A stretch of DNA of 64,000 nt from Dyella_A ginsengisoli (GCF_044904665.1 NZ_JADIKM010000004.1:248001-312000), one strand, 5' to 3'. Positions 43,255 to 52,060 are shown, numbered from the stretch's first letter. The notes: a model not told the origin generated them from the letters alone. Program-made: numbers and translations.

Positions 43255-43962
43255 ATGCAAAGAGCGCGGTGGCCACCAGGGCAGCATCGAGTATCGGGTT
43301 ACCGGATAGCAGCTTTCGTCGTTGCGATCGGCGGGCACATATGGCTCGGGTTGTTTTTGTTGCGGCCGGCATCCGATTGGCGACCTTCGATCGAGAGCAG
43401 TGACGATACGGCCTCGGCGCTGGAGCTACGTTTCATCCGGGGCCCGCACTCAAGCGTCCCGCATCGTTTGGTGAAGCCTGTCTCCCATACGCGGCGCAGC
43501 GCATTCGCTGGGACAAGTCCCCACAGTCGATTGGCACCATCGCAAGCTGTGAGGCTCATTCCTGGGCGAAGCCCTGATTCGAATGAAGTGCAAACGGCTA
43601 GCAGCCGCCTCGTGATCAGCACCCCAGACCTGCGCGGCATTGAAAGAAATACCGTGGACGATGGCGGCTTCGCGGCGCGCCTGCACGCGGCGCAGCGTGC
43701 CGATGTGGTCCATGGGGTGCCGGGTTCGGATGCGACCTACGCGCCGGGTATTCATCTGATCGATCCGACGGATCAGGGCATTGGTGCGGTGATGCGCACG
43801 ACCCAACGGGCATTCGGCATCACCAGCCGTCACTGCATTGATGTCGATGTCTGGAAGCACCTCAGCCCGGGACAGCTGGCCGCGCGGCACATTTCGCCGG
43901 GCAACGTGGCGAGTGCAGAGGCGAAATACCACTGCGACGCGCCGCTGGGGCTGCACTTCTAG
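43255..43962 (+). CDS. hypothetical protein with one membrane helix
   Basis: A 235-aa protein. A basic N-terminus is followed by one hydrophobic segment (AAFVVAIGGHIWLGLFLL), then ALELRFI, a form reminiscent of TonB-like or energy-transducer-like small proteins, and a disordered Arg/Ser/His-rich region. The C-terminal third has HCIDVDVWKHLSPGQLAARH and an end CDAPLGLHF that look structured; two Cys there may form a disulfide. The composition is less GC-biased at third positions than the neighbours, hinting at transfer. The start at 43255 (MQRARWPPGQ) is tentative, as no clear ribosome site is visible. Confidence 0.45.
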   Translation: MQRARWPPGQHRVSGYRIAAFVVAIGGHIWLGLFLLRPASDWRPSIESSDDTASALELRFIRGPHSSVPHRLVKPVSHTRRSAFAGTSPHSRLAPSQAVRLIPGRSPDSNEVQTASSRLVISTPDLRGIERNTVDDGGFAARLHAAQRADVVHGVPGSDATYAPGIHLIDPTDQGIGAVMRTTQRAFGITSRHCIDVDVWKHLSPGQLAARHISPGNVASAEAKYHCDAPLGLHF

Positions 43963-44027
43963 CTGCCTTGGCCGAGTCACGCCCGACGCGGGCGGAAAGC
44001 CTGCGTCGGACGTGGAGGCAGGTCGGC

Positions 44028-45035
44028 TCAGTCGCTGACGTGCAGCACCAGCTTGCCGCGATGGCTGCCATCGAACAGCCGATTCAACACCACCGGTGCG
44101 TTCTCCAGCCCTTCGGCCATCGTCTCTTCGGTCTTCAGCTTCCCTTCGCGAATCCACCCCGTGATCGCGTGCACCGCTTCCTTGGTCTTGGTGTAGTCGA
44201 GCACCAGGAAGCCCTGCATGCGCAGGCGTTTCATGATGAAGGGGCTGAAGTCGTCGCTGGGCTTCTCGCCGGAGTTGTAGCCGGCGATCAGGCCGCAGAG
44301 GGCGACGCGGCCGCCGATGTTCATGCGAGCGAGCACCGCCTTCATCACCTCGCCGCCGACGTTCTCGAAGTTGACGTGCACGCCGTCGGGGGTGGCTGCC
44401 TTGAGCTGCTGCTTGAAGTCGGCGGCTTTGTAATCGACGGCGGCGTCGAAGCCGAGTTCGTCGATGAGGTAACGGCATTTGTCGGCGCCGCCGGCGATGC
44501 CGACCACGCGGGCGCCGTGGATCTTGCCGATCTGGCCGGCGATAGAGCCGACCGAGCCGGCGGCGGCGGAGACCACCAGCGTTTCGCCCGGCTGCACCGG
44601 GGCGATGTCGGTCATGCCGTAGTAGGCGGTGACGCCGCTCATGCCGGCCGCGCCGAGCAGGGTGGGCAGCGGGATGCCGGGATCGGCGGGCAGGCGCACG
44701 TAGCCTTTGGCGCTCTCGTTGAGCACCAGGTAGTCCTGCCAGCCCGTGATGCCCTGCACGAGATCGCCTTCGGCGTAGTGCGAGGAGCGTGACTTCACCA
44801 CGCGGCCCAGGCCGAGCGCGCGCATCACTTCGCCAATGGCGACGGGGGGCAGGTACTGCGGGATGTCGCGCATCCACACGCGGTTGGTGGGGTCCATGGA
44901 GATGTAGAGGGTCTGGATGAGGACTTCGCCGTCTTTCAGCTCGGGAACGGGCGTTTCGACGAGGTCGAAGTTGTCGCGCTGTACCAGGCCTTCGGGGCGG
45001 GTCTTGAGGCGGAGTTGGCGGTTGATGAGGGGCAT
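44028..45035 (-). CDS. NADP-dependent MDR oxidoreductase (PTGR/curcumin reductase-like)
   Basis: A 335-aa zinc-free MDR enzyme. N-terminal LVQRDNFDLVETPVPELKDG and LYISMDPTNRVWM, then GMSGVTAYYGMTDIAPVQPG and the nucleotide loop SAAAGSVGSIAGQIGKI are typical of the leukotriene B4 dehydrogenase/curcumin reductase family, which reduce enones with NADPH. The start ATG at 45035 follows GAGGCCCACC. It ends the leftward cluster with the SDRs and acyl-CoA dehydrogenase, and a fatty-acid or enone role fits the context. Confidence 0.88.
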   Translation of the reverse strand: MPLINRQLRLKTRPEGLVQRDNFDLVETPVPELKDGEVLIQTLYISMDPTNRVWMRDIPQYLPPVAIGEVMRALGLGRVVKSRSSHYAEGDLVQGITGWQDYLVLNESAKGYVRLPADPGIPLPTLLGAAGMSGVTAYYGMTDIAPVQPGETLVVSAAAGSVGSIAGQIGKIHGARVVGIAGGADKCRYLIDELGFDAAVDYKAADFKQQLKAATPDGVHVNFENVGGEVMKAVLARMNIGGRVALCGLIAGYNSGEKPSDDFSPFIMKRLRMQGFLVLDYTKTKEAVHAITGWIREGKLKTEETMAEGLENAPVVLNRLFDGSHRGKLVLHVSD

Positions 45036-45245
45036 GGTGGGCCTCGTGATCTTCTGAAGTTGAAAGTCACTGGATGACCGGCTTTCGCCGTTGAAGAGCG
45101 TCTCCGGCGTTCGCCGGGATGACGGATAGATGGGTATGGGTTGGAGCAGGGAGTTATGGCTTGCCCGATACGCGGCAGACAAGGGGCTCGTCACCCCAGA
45201 GCACGCTGGGGTCCAGCGTCTTCGCTCGGGCGTGAAAGCGATGCA

Positions 45246-46034
45246 TCACACGGCGGAAGCGCCGCCATCCACGCGCAGCTCGGCGGCGGTGACGTAGCGG
45301 CTTTCGTCGGAGGCAAGGTAGAGCGCGGCATAGGCCACGTCGTCCGGTTCGCCGAGGCGGCGCATCGGATTGCCGCGGGTGAGTTTGCGGATGGTCTCCT
45401 CTTCACCCAGCTGCTGGAAGAACGGCTCGACGATGCCGGTGCGGATGAAGGCGGGATGGATCGAGTTGCAGCGGACGGCGAGCTGCTGGCGCGCGCAGTC
45501 GATCGCCACCGACTTGCTGAGCGAGGCGACTGCGGCCTTGGAGGCGTTGTAGACGGTGTAGTCGGGGTCGACCTTGAACGCCGCCATTGAGGAGATGTTG
45601 ATGATCGAGCCGGGCTGGCTCTGTTTCAGCCAGGGTAGGGCGTACTTGCAGCCGAAGTAGACCGCCTCGACGTTCACGCCCATCACGCGCTGCCAGTCTT
45701 TGGTGGCGAGGCTCTCGACACCACCGAGCGCGCCGATGCCGGCGTTGTTCACCAGCACCGAGAGGCCGCCCATGGCCTGCGCGGCCTGTTCCAGCAGCTG
45801 CGGCCAAGGGGCCTCGTCGCGCACGTTCTGCGCGGCGGCCCAGGCCATGGTGTCGCCGTGCTCGGCATTGATGGCGGCGGCCTGCGCGTGCGCGCCGTCG
45901 CCGTCGATGTCGGTGAGGTACACCCTGGCGCCGTGACGGGCGAACAGCTTGGCCATGGCGGCGCCGAGGCCGCCGGCCGCGCCGGTGATGTAGGCGCGCT
46001 TGCCGGCGAGGCGGTGAGCTGGGAGGTCGGTCAT
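45246..46034 (-). CDS. short-chain dehydrogenase, SDR (1)
   Basis: A 262-aa classical SDR with TGAAGGLG, NNAG, catalytic Ser in INISSMAAF, and YNASK, ending in DGGASAV. The NAD/NADP preference could favour NAD because an Asp (YLTDIDGDG) follows strand 2. The substrate is unknown; the neighbourhood (acyl-CoA dehydrogenase, MDR reductase) points to an alcohol or 3-hydroxyacyl dehydrogenase. 210 bases separate it from the MDR gene. Confidence 0.88.
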   Translation of the reverse strand: MTDLPAHRLAGKRAYITGAAGGLGAAMAKLFARHGARVYLTDIDGDGAHAQAAAINAEHGDTMAWAAAQNVRDEAPWPQLLEQAAQAMGGLSVLVNNAGIGALGGVESLATKDWQRVMGVNVEAVYFGCKYALPWLKQSQPGSIINISSMAAFKVDPDYTVYNASKAAVASLSKSVAIDCARQQLAVRCNSIHPAFIRTGIVEPFFQQLGEEETIRKLTRGNPMRRLGEPDDVAYAALYLASDESRYVTAAELRVDGGASAV

Positions 46035-46052
46035 CGGCGGGCTCCTGGCTTG

Positions 46053-46196
46053 GAGCCCTCTCTCCCGGCTTTGCCGGGGGAGAGGGTTGGGTGAGGGGGC
46101 GCTTGGGGTTTGGACGTTATCGGTGAGAAGCGAAAGGCTTTCCCCCTCACCCCAACCCTCTCCCCCGAACGGTGGAGCTGTTCAGGGGAGAGGGGG
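46053..46196. repeat. GAGAGGG/CCCTCTC intergenic repeat, copy 1
   Basis: About 144 bases: GAGCCCTCTCTCCCGGC... GAGAGGGTTGGGTGAGGGGG... CCCCTCACCCCAACCCTC... GGGGAGAGGG. It contains two nested inverted repeats able to form a long hairpin. Confidence 0.7.
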
Positions 46197-46246
46197 CAAG
46201 GCGTGGGAGCTGAGGTGAGGTAGCGATCATCGCGGGTGTTTCGCTT

Positions 46247-46395
46247 GAGCCCTCTCCCCTGGCTCTGCGGGGGGAGAGGGTTGGGTGAGGGGGCGCTTTG
46301 CTTTTGGACGTTATCGGTGAGCGGCGAAAGGCTTTCCCCCTCACCCCGGCCCTCTCCACCGGACGGTGAAGCTGTCCAGGGGAGAGGGAGCAAAG
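46247..46395. repeat. GAGAGGG/CCCTCTC intergenic repeat, copy 2
   Basis: About 149 bases with the same parts as copy 1, including the shared CTTTTGGACGTTATCGGTGA-like core (46312-46320 on) and CCCCTCACCCCGGCCCTCTCC. Direct repeat of copy 1, 50 bases away. Confidence 0.7.
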
Positions 46396-46398
46396 CGG

Positions 46399-47166
46399 CT
46401 AGACGGAGAGATAGCCGCCATCGACATTGAGCACGGCGCCGGTGGTGTAGGACGACGCTGCGCTGGCGAAGTACAGCGCGGCGCCGGCCATCTCCGAGGG
46501 TTGCGCCACGCGGCGCATCGGCACGTGCGCCAGCGCCTGCTTGAGGATGGCTGGGGTGTTGACCAGCACCGAGGCGAACCTGGTGTCGGTGAGGCCGGGC
46601 AGCAGCGCATTGCAGCGCACGCCGGCCTCGGCGCACTCCACCGCGAAGGCCTTGGTCATCGAGATCACCGCGGCCTTGGTGATCGAGTAGATGCCCTGCT
46701 GGAAGCCGGGCACCACGCCGTTGACCGAGGCGACGTTGACGATGGACCCGCCGCCGTTCTTCGCCATGCGCTTCGCCGCGTGGCTGGACATGTAGAAGTA
46801 GCCGCGGATGTTGACGTCGACGGTCTTCTGGAAGATCGCCGGGTCGGTGTCGGTGATCGGGCCGAAGTACGGGTTGGTGGCGGCGTTGTTGACCAATACA
46901 TCGAGCCGACCGTGAGCCGCGTCGATGGCCGCGTACAGCGCCTCGATCTGCGCCATCTCGCCGATGTGGCAGGCGAGCGCCTCGGCGCTGCCGCCGTCGG
47001 CGACGATGCCGTCGACGACGGTCTGGCAGTCCTCCTGCTTGCGGCTGGAGACGATCACGTGCGCACCCTGCGCCGCGAACAGGCGGGCGATCTCGGCGCC
47101 GATGCCGCGGCTGGCGCCGGTGACGAGGGCGATCTTGCCGGTGAGGTCGAACAGCTCGGTGGTCAT
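46399..47166 (-). CDS. short-chain dehydrogenase, SDR (2)
   Basis: A 255-aa classical SDR with TGASRGIG, NNAAT (variant NNAG), catalytic Ser in VNVASVNG and YSITK. The C-terminal VDGGYLSV is typical. It resembles the ACAD11-linked SDR group. It starts 21 bases after the histidine phosphatase stop, so they form part of the same operon. Confidence 0.88.
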   Translation of the reverse strand: MTTELFDLTGKIALVTGASRGIGAEIARLFAAQGAHVIVSSRKQEDCQTVVDGIVADGGSAEALACHIGEMAQIEALYAAIDAAHGRLDVLVNNAATNPYFGPITDTDPAIFQKTVDVNIRGYFYMSSHAAKRMAKNGGGSIVNVASVNGVVPGFQQGIYSITKAAVISMTKAFAVECAEAGVRCNALLPGLTDTRFASVLVNTPAILKQALAHVPMRRVAQPSEMAGAALYFASAASSYTTGAVLNVDGGYLSV

Positions 47167-47187
47167 GCGGGTGTCCTCGATGTCGAA

Positions 47188-47880
47188 TCAGCGATAGGTG
47201 AGCAGGGCGGTGTCGCCAGCCAGGTGCGGCCAGGCGTTGTAGGTGACCATCTGCGGGCCGGAGCCGTTCACGCGTACGCGGCTCAGGCCGGTGTTTGCCA
47301 GCGGCCAGCTAAGCGCGAAGCTGCGCTCCGGCGGCGTGCCGAACAGGTGGGCGGCAATCACCGCGATGGGCCCGCCGGAGGTCACCACCCAGGTGTCGCC
47401 CTCGCTGTCGCGGGCGCGGGCGGCGAGGGCGGTCAGCGCCTCGAGCACGCCGCGGCGGAACTGCGGCCAGGGGCGGAGGTACTCGTGGTCGTGCGCGCCG
47501 GCGGTCCAGCGGTCCACCGCCGCGACGAACATCTGCTGGAACGCGCGGTGCGGGTCGGCGGCCGCGCGAAGTTCGGCGGCCAGCGCTTCGTGGCCATCGA
47601 GGTCGGGGCGATGACGGGCGAGCAATTCGACGTGGTCCAGCTCGTCCAGCGCGGACACCACTTCCACCGGCGCGTCGAGGCCGGCAGCGCGCAGGCAGTG
47701 CTCGGCGGTCTGCGCATGGCGCCGCAACGCGCCGCGCACCACGTGTGCGGGAGGCGCCTCGTGCGCGGCCAGCCACGCGCCGAGGCTCAGCGATTGTTGC
47801 TCGCCCACGGGCGACAGCCGGTCGTAGTCGGCCGCGCCGAAGCTGGCCTGGCCGTGGCGGATCAGCAGCAGGTCGCCCAT
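47188..47880 (-). CDS. histidine phosphatase family protein
   Basis: A 230-aa phosphoglycerate-mutase-like protein with the catalytic RHG in LLIRHGQASFG and a second His near VVTSGGPIAVIAAHLFG in place of the usual GH. The ATG at 47880 lies 2 bases after the stop (TGA) of the phosphotransferase gene, so translation is linked. The enzyme's substrate is unknown; it could counteract the kinase-like neighbour. Confidence 0.85.
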   Translation of the reverse strand: MGDLLLIRHGQASFGAADYDRLSPVGEQQSLSLGAWLAAHEAPPAHVVRGALRRHAQTAEHCLRAAGLDAPVEVVSALDELDHVELLARHRPDLDGHEALAAELRAAADPHRAFQQMFVAAVDRWTAGAHDHEYLRPWPQFRRGVLEALTALAARARDSEGDTWVVTSGGPIAVIAAHLFGTPPERSFALSWPLANTGLSRVRVNGSGPQMVTYNAWPHLAGDTALLTYR

Positions 47881-47882
47881 GC

Positions 47883-48953
47883 TCAGAGGCCCGAGGCGGC
47901 GATCAGCCGGCGGCAGCGCTGGGCCAGGTACTTCGCCGCGTCGCCGAAGCCGGCGAACTGCGGGTTGCTGGTCTGCCCCAGCGCGAAGCGGCGGTAGATC
48001 TGCTGCACGATCACCTGCAGGCGGAACAGCCCGAACACCTCGTGGAAGTCGAACCGGTCGACGCTCCAGCCGCTGCGCTCGCCGTAGTAGTCCACCACCT
48101 CGCGGCGGGTGAGCATGCCCGGCGCGTGCGTGGGCTGGCGGCGGAACGACTGGAAAACCGGGTCGTCGTCGGCCTGCACCCAGTAGGCCAGCGCGCCGCC
48201 GAGGTCCATCAGCGGATCGCCCAGGGTGGTCATCTCCCAGTCCAGCACGCCGGTGATGGTGAGCGGGTCGGCCGGGTCCAGCACCACGTTGTCCAGCCGG
48301 TAGTCGTTGTGGATCACGCAGATCGCGGTTTCGTGCGGCGGCTGCTTGTCCGCCAGCCACGTCATCACGTCTTCGCACGGATCGCTGCCTTCGGTGAGCG
48401 CCTGGCGGTAGCGCTCGCTCCAGCCGGCGACCTGCCGCGCGATGTATCCCTCGCCCTTGCCCAGCGCGGCGATTGCCGGGTCATGCGTGTCGACGCGGTG
48501 CAGCTCGACCAGGCGCTCGATGAAGCCGGTGCACAGCGCGCGCACGCTGGCGGCGTCGAGGCCGAGGTCGGCCGGCAGTTCGCGGCGCAGGATCACGCCG
48601 GCCAGTCGCTCCATCACGTAGAAGTCGCAGCCGAGCACGTCGGCGTCGTGGCAGGTGGCGAGGATGCGCGGCGCGTACGGGTAGTGCGGGCGCAGCGCGG
48701 TCATCACCTGCGCCTCGCGCAGCATGTCGTGGGCGGACTTCGCCTTGGCGCCGGGCGGCGGGCGGCGCAGCACCAGTTCGCGCTCGCCGTAGCGCAGCAG
48801 GTAGGTGAGGTTGGAAGCGCCACCGGGAAACTGCCCGAGCTCCGGCGTCCCGCTCAGGCCGTCGATGTGCTGCTTGAGGAAGGCGTCCACGCGAGCGAGG
48901 TCGAAGGCGTCTTCGGCGCGCACCGGGCGCGGCTGGTCGATGGCGGCGCTCAT
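47883..48953 (-). CDS. ACAD11-type aminoglycoside phosphotransferase family kinase
   Basis: A 356-aa protein with an APH-like kinase fold: the nucleotide-binding part has ELVLRRPPPGAKAKSAHDMLREAQVM (Lys and Glu, given in part), the catalytic loop is HNDYRLDN, and the Mg-binding DWEMTTLGDPLMDLG follows. This is the N-terminal kinase domain of eukaryotic ACAD11 encoded as a separate bacterial gene. It would phosphorylate a hydroxyacyl-CoA or similar lipid. Its ATG overlaps the acyl-CoA dehydrogenase stop (ATGA). Confidence 0.88.
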   Translation of the reverse strand: MSAAIDQPRPVRAEDAFDLARVDAFLKQHIDGLSGTPELGQFPGGASNLTYLLRYGERELVLRRPPPGAKAKSAHDMLREAQVMTALRPHYPYAPRILATCHDADVLGCDFYVMERLAGVILRRELPADLGLDAASVRALCTGFIERLVELHRVDTHDPAIAALGKGEGYIARQVAGWSERYRQALTEGSDPCEDVMTWLADKQPPHETAICVIHNDYRLDNVVLDPADPLTITGVLDWEMTTLGDPLMDLGGALAYWVQADDDPVFQSFRRQPTHAPGMLTRREVVDYYGERSGWSVDRFDFHEVFGLFRLQVIVQQIYRRFALGQTSNPQFAGFGDAAKYLAQRCRRLIAASGL

Positions 48954-50176
48954 CGTGCGTCCACTCCCTGCTGGGCCTTGAGTTCGAGTTTGGCGACCAC
49001 GGCGCGGTGCACTTCGTCCGGGCCGTCGGCCAGGCGCAACACGCGGGCATACGCGTACAGCGCGGCGAGCGGGAAATCGTCGGAAAGACCCGCGCCGCCG
49101 TGGATCTGGATCGCCGCGTCGGCCACCTGCTGCAGCACGTTGGGTACCGCCACCTTGATCTGCGAGATCAGGCTGAGCGCGGCTTTCGCCCCCTGTGTAT
49201 CGAGCGTCCACGCCGCTTTCAGCGTGAGCAGGCGCGCCTGCTCGATCGCCATGCGTGCGTTGGCGATCAGGTCGCCGTTGCCGCCGAGTTTCGCCAGCGG
49301 CTGGCCGAACGCCACGCGCTCACCGGCGCGACGGCAGAGCAGGGCGAGCGCACGCTCGGCCGCGCCGATCGCGCGCATGCAGTGGTGGATGCGCCCGGGG
49401 CCAAGTCGACCCTGCGCGATCTCGAAGCCGCGGCCCAGGCCGAGGATCACGTTGGACGCGGGCACCCGCACGTGGTCGAAGCTCACCTCGCCGTGGCCGC
49501 TCGGCTCGTCGTACGCGTGGAACACCGGAAGCATGCGTTCGATGCGCACGCCCGGCGCGTCCAGCGGGCACAGCACCATCGAGTGGCGCGCGTGCGGTGG
49601 CGCGTGCGGATCGGTCAGGCCCATGAAGATCAGTACGCGGCAGTGCGGATGGCCGATGCCGGTGGACCACCACTTGCGCCCGTTCAACACCACGGCGTCG
49701 CCATCCAGCGTGGCGGTGGCGCGCATATTGGTGGCGTCGGAGGAGGCGACATCCGGCTCGGTCATGCAGAACGCCGAGCGGATCGTTCCATCGAGCAGGG
49801 GCGTCAGCCACTGCGCCTGCTGCGCGGGCGAGCCGTACTGCGCGAGCACTTCCATGTTGCCGCTGTCCGGGGCGTTGCAGTTGAACACTTCCGGCGCGAT
49901 GAAGCTGTGGCCCATGCGTTCGGCCAAGGGCGCGTAGTCCACGTTGGACAGCCCGGGCCCATGTTCGCCGGGCGGCAGGAACAGGTTCCACAGCCCTGCG
50001 GCGCGCGCCTGCTCTTTAAGCGTTTCCATGATCGGTGGCTGGCGCCACTGGCGATGGTCGGCGCCGCCGGCGAGCTGGCTGGCGTAGAGCGGTTCGGCGG
50101 GGATCACCGCCTCGCGCATGAAGCGGTCGAGGCGGTCGAGCAGATCGCGGCTGCGGGCTGAGTGCGAGAAATCCAC
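48950..50176 (-). CDS. acyl-CoA dehydrogenase (ACAD11-type)
   Basis: A 408-aa FAD enzyme. The N-terminal helical domain is followed by AFCMTEPDVASSDATNM (FAD contact), RKWWSTGIGHPHCRVLIFMG and the C-terminal VADAAIQIHGGAGLSDDFPLA (FAD/dimer region, given in part). The catalytic base is not obvious at the usual site; ACAD11-type enzymes work on long or hydroxylated chains. First gene of the leftward unit, divergent from the LysR regulator with about 125 bases in between. Confidence 0.9.
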   Translation of the reverse strand: MDFSHSARSRDLLDRLDRFMREAVIPAEPLYASQLAGGADHRQWRQPPIMETLKEQARAAGLWNLFLPPGEHGPGLSNVDYAPLAERMGHSFIAPEVFNCNAPDSGNMEVLAQYGSPAQQAQWLTPLLDGTIRSAFCMTEPDVASSDATNMRATATLDGDAVVLNGRKWWSTGIGHPHCRVLIFMGLTDPHAPPHARHSMVLCPLDAPGVRIERMLPVFHAYDEPSGHGEVSFDHVRVPASNVILGLGRGFEIAQGRLGPGRIHHCMRAIGAAERALALLCRRAGERVAFGQPLAKLGGNGDLIANARMAIEQARLLTLKAAWTLDTQGAKAALSLISQIKVAVPNVLQQVADAAIQIHGGAGLSDDFPLAALYAYARVLRLADGPDEVHRAVVAKLELKAQQGVDAR

Positions 50177-50300
50177 AAGGCGGGTCCTGACAATCCTCCG
50201 AGCGTACGCCTCCGGATGGAATCATTGAAATGCATGCGCCTTATGCGCGGTCATCGCTGGCGTTGATATGCTCGGCGCGCCATTTCGCAAGGACCGCCGC

Positions 50301-51266
50301 ATGCCCGCCGCCTCCCGCCGCATCGACCTGAACCTGTTCCGCGTACTCGACGCGATCCACGTACACGGCGGCATCAGCGCTGCGGCACGCGCGCTGCACC
50401 TGACCCAGCCGGCGGTGACGCATGCGCTCAACCGCCTGCGCGCGCAGTTCGACGATCCGCTGTTCGTGCGTCAGGGCAACCGCGTGGTGCCCACCGAGCG
50501 CACGCGACGGATGATCGGCGAGGTGCAGCTGCACCTGAAGGGACTGCAGGCGACCACGCAGCGGCAGGCGCCGTTCTCGCCGCAGACGCTGGAGCTGAGC
50601 TTTGTCGTCGGCTTTCGCGACGTGCTGGAGTCGATTGCCTTTCCGCCGCTGATGCAGCGACTGGCCGAGCATGCACCGGGCGTGCGCATCGTGAGCCGGC
50701 GGGTGGCGGCCGGCGAGGTGGAGCGCGAACTGGTGGCCGGCACGCTGGACCTGGCCGTGGACCGGCGCCTGCGCGCGGGATCGCGCGTGGCGAGCGAGCA
50801 CCTTCTGGACGAGCCGCTGGTGGTGGCGATGCGCCGCGGCCACGCGCTGGATGGTCGCGCGCTACGCCGTGCCGATTACTTTGCCGCGCAGCACGTGGCG
50901 GTGTCCTCGCTGGGCGAGCCGATCGCGCTGGACCTGCTGTTGCAGCAGGACGGCCGCGACCGCGAGTTGCGGCTGGTGTGCCAGCACTACTTCGCCGCCT
51001 GCCAGGTGGTGGCCGCGAGCGACCTGCTGCTGACGCTGCCGGCCTCGTACGCCGCCGGTCTCGCCGCGTTGCTGCCGCTGTCACTGCAACCGCTGCCGCT
51101 GAAGCTCAAGCCGGTGCCGATCCACGCCTACTGGCTGGCATCGCGGCACGACGATGCCAGCCATGCCTGGCTGCGCGATCAGGTGATGGCGGCCATCCGC
51201 GAAGCGCCCGCGTTTCGTTCGGCGGGTGCCGGGCGGCGCGTTCGCGCCGCGGCAGATCTTGCGTGA
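50301..51266 (+). CDS. LysR family transcriptional regulator
   Basis: A 321-aa regulator. The N-terminal winged helix has LNLFRVLDAIHVHGGISAAARALHLTQPAVTHALNRLR (given in part), as in LysR; the PBP-type effector domain follows. The ATG at 50301 has AAGGA 7-10 bases upstream. It is divergent from the acyl-CoA dehydrogenase unit, so it very likely controls that operon. The shared gap holds an ATGCGC-n4-TGCGC-type imperfect repeat around 50233. Confidence 0.9.
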   Translation: MPAASRRIDLNLFRVLDAIHVHGGISAAARALHLTQPAVTHALNRLRAQFDDPLFVRQGNRVVPTERTRRMIGEVQLHLKGLQATTQRQAPFSPQTLELSFVVGFRDVLESIAFPPLMQRLAEHAPGVRIVSRRVAAGEVERELVAGTLDLAVDRRLRAGSRVASEHLLDEPLVVAMRRGHALDGRALRRADYFAAQHVAVSSLGEPIALDLLLQQDGRDRELRLVCQHYFAACQVVAASDLLLTLPASYAAGLAALLPLSLQPLPLKLKPVPIHAYWLASRHDDASHAWLRDQVMAAIREAPAFRSAGAGRRVRAAADLA

Positions 51267-51273
51267 GCGGGTC

Positions 51274-51441
51274 TTACTTGAGCGGGGCGTTCTTGCCGCG
51301 CGGCTTGGCTGCCTTGGCCACGGCGGCCTCCTTGCCGGCTGCGGCGCGCGGTGCTGCCGGCTTCGCCGTGAGCTTGCTCTTGTCCATGCTGTAGACGTTG
51401 TGGATGTACTGCACGGACATTTCGGTCTTGGGCGAGGTCAT
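51274..51441 (-). CDS. 55-aa lysine/alanine-rich small protein
   Basis: Starts MTSPKTEMSVQYIHNVYSMD, then a Lys/Ala/Pro-rich low-complexity tail ending RGKNAPLK. The ATG at 51441 follows GAAAGG 7 bases upstream, and the frame closes 8 bases after the LysR stop in convergent arrangement. The conserved-looking core is VQYIHNVYSMDKSKL. I do not recognise it; possibilities are a nucleoid-associated-like basic peptide or a modified-peptide precursor, with no modifying enzyme nearby. Confidence 0.55.
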   Translation of the reverse strand: MTSPKTEMSVQYIHNVYSMDKSKLTAKPAAPRAAAGKEAAVAKAAKPRGKNAPLK

Positions 51442-51823
51442 GGCGGGCCTTTCAGGTAGCGATCCGAAACGGATCAGGAGCCGCGCCGGCCAATCGCCGG
51501 TCGTGGTGGATTGCAGGGCAGGCATGGCGCCGGCGTGCAGGAAACAGCAGGCTAACACCAACCCGACACAGCATGCGCCGCGCGAAGTTACGTGGCTGTA
51601 AGCGCGCGCGGGAACATTCGCGTAACCCCCGGTCCGCTATGCTGCCGCGGTTGTCTCTTCGCGGGGCCGCCATTGCTGCACAGCTCCCGCGCCCTCGCAC
51701 GTGCGCTGCACGTGCGCCCGCCGCCGCTCCCTGCCCACCATGTTTCGCCGTCATGCCTTGCGGAGGCTTCCGTGGGCTGGGCGGAACGGGCGCATGCGGC
51801 ATGCACGAAAAAGGATCCCGCCT
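51442..51823. other. gene-free stretch
   Basis: About 382 bases upstream of both the small protein and the 78-aa protein. I see no supportable gene, clear hairpin or promoter. An open frame through it on either strand is Arg/Pro-rich. Confidence 0.45.
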
Positions 51824-52060
51824 ATGTCCGCACGTCGCGTCGCTCCGCCGCCGGTCACCACGTTGCCGCTGATGACCCGCTACTGCGGTTATCTGATCCG
51901 CTGCAGCGTGGACAGCTTCACCGTCTCCCTCGCCGGAGACGAAGTGATGCACCAGCCCTATCCGCAGGCCCGCAAGACCCTGGCCGACGCCCACCTTGGC
52001 CCATGGATGCTGGAGCAGGCCAAGGCCTTCGTCGACGCACGACGGGCCGGGCATGTCTGA
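51824..52060 (+). CDS. hypothetical small protein (78 aa)
   Basis: Starts MSARRVAPPPVTTLPLMTRY; the body has CGYLIRCSVDSFTVSLAG and a C-terminal helix (ARKTLADAHLGPWMLEQAKAF). AAGGA lies about 9 bases before the ATG. Its stop overlaps the start of the YkgJ-like gene by 8 bases, so they are translated together. Unrecognised; a partner of the metal-cluster protein is likely. Confidence 0.6.
   Translation: MSARRVAPPPVTTLPLMTRYCGYLIRCSVDSFTVSLAGDEVMHQPYPQARKTLADAHLGPWMLEQAKAFVDARRAGHV

Larger units (their letters stand above)
46035..46398. other. repeat-filled gap between two SDR genes
   Basis: About 364 bases with no gene. It holds two direct repeats described below. Frames through it give Pro/Ser-rich shadow peptides. 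Confidence 0.6.
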
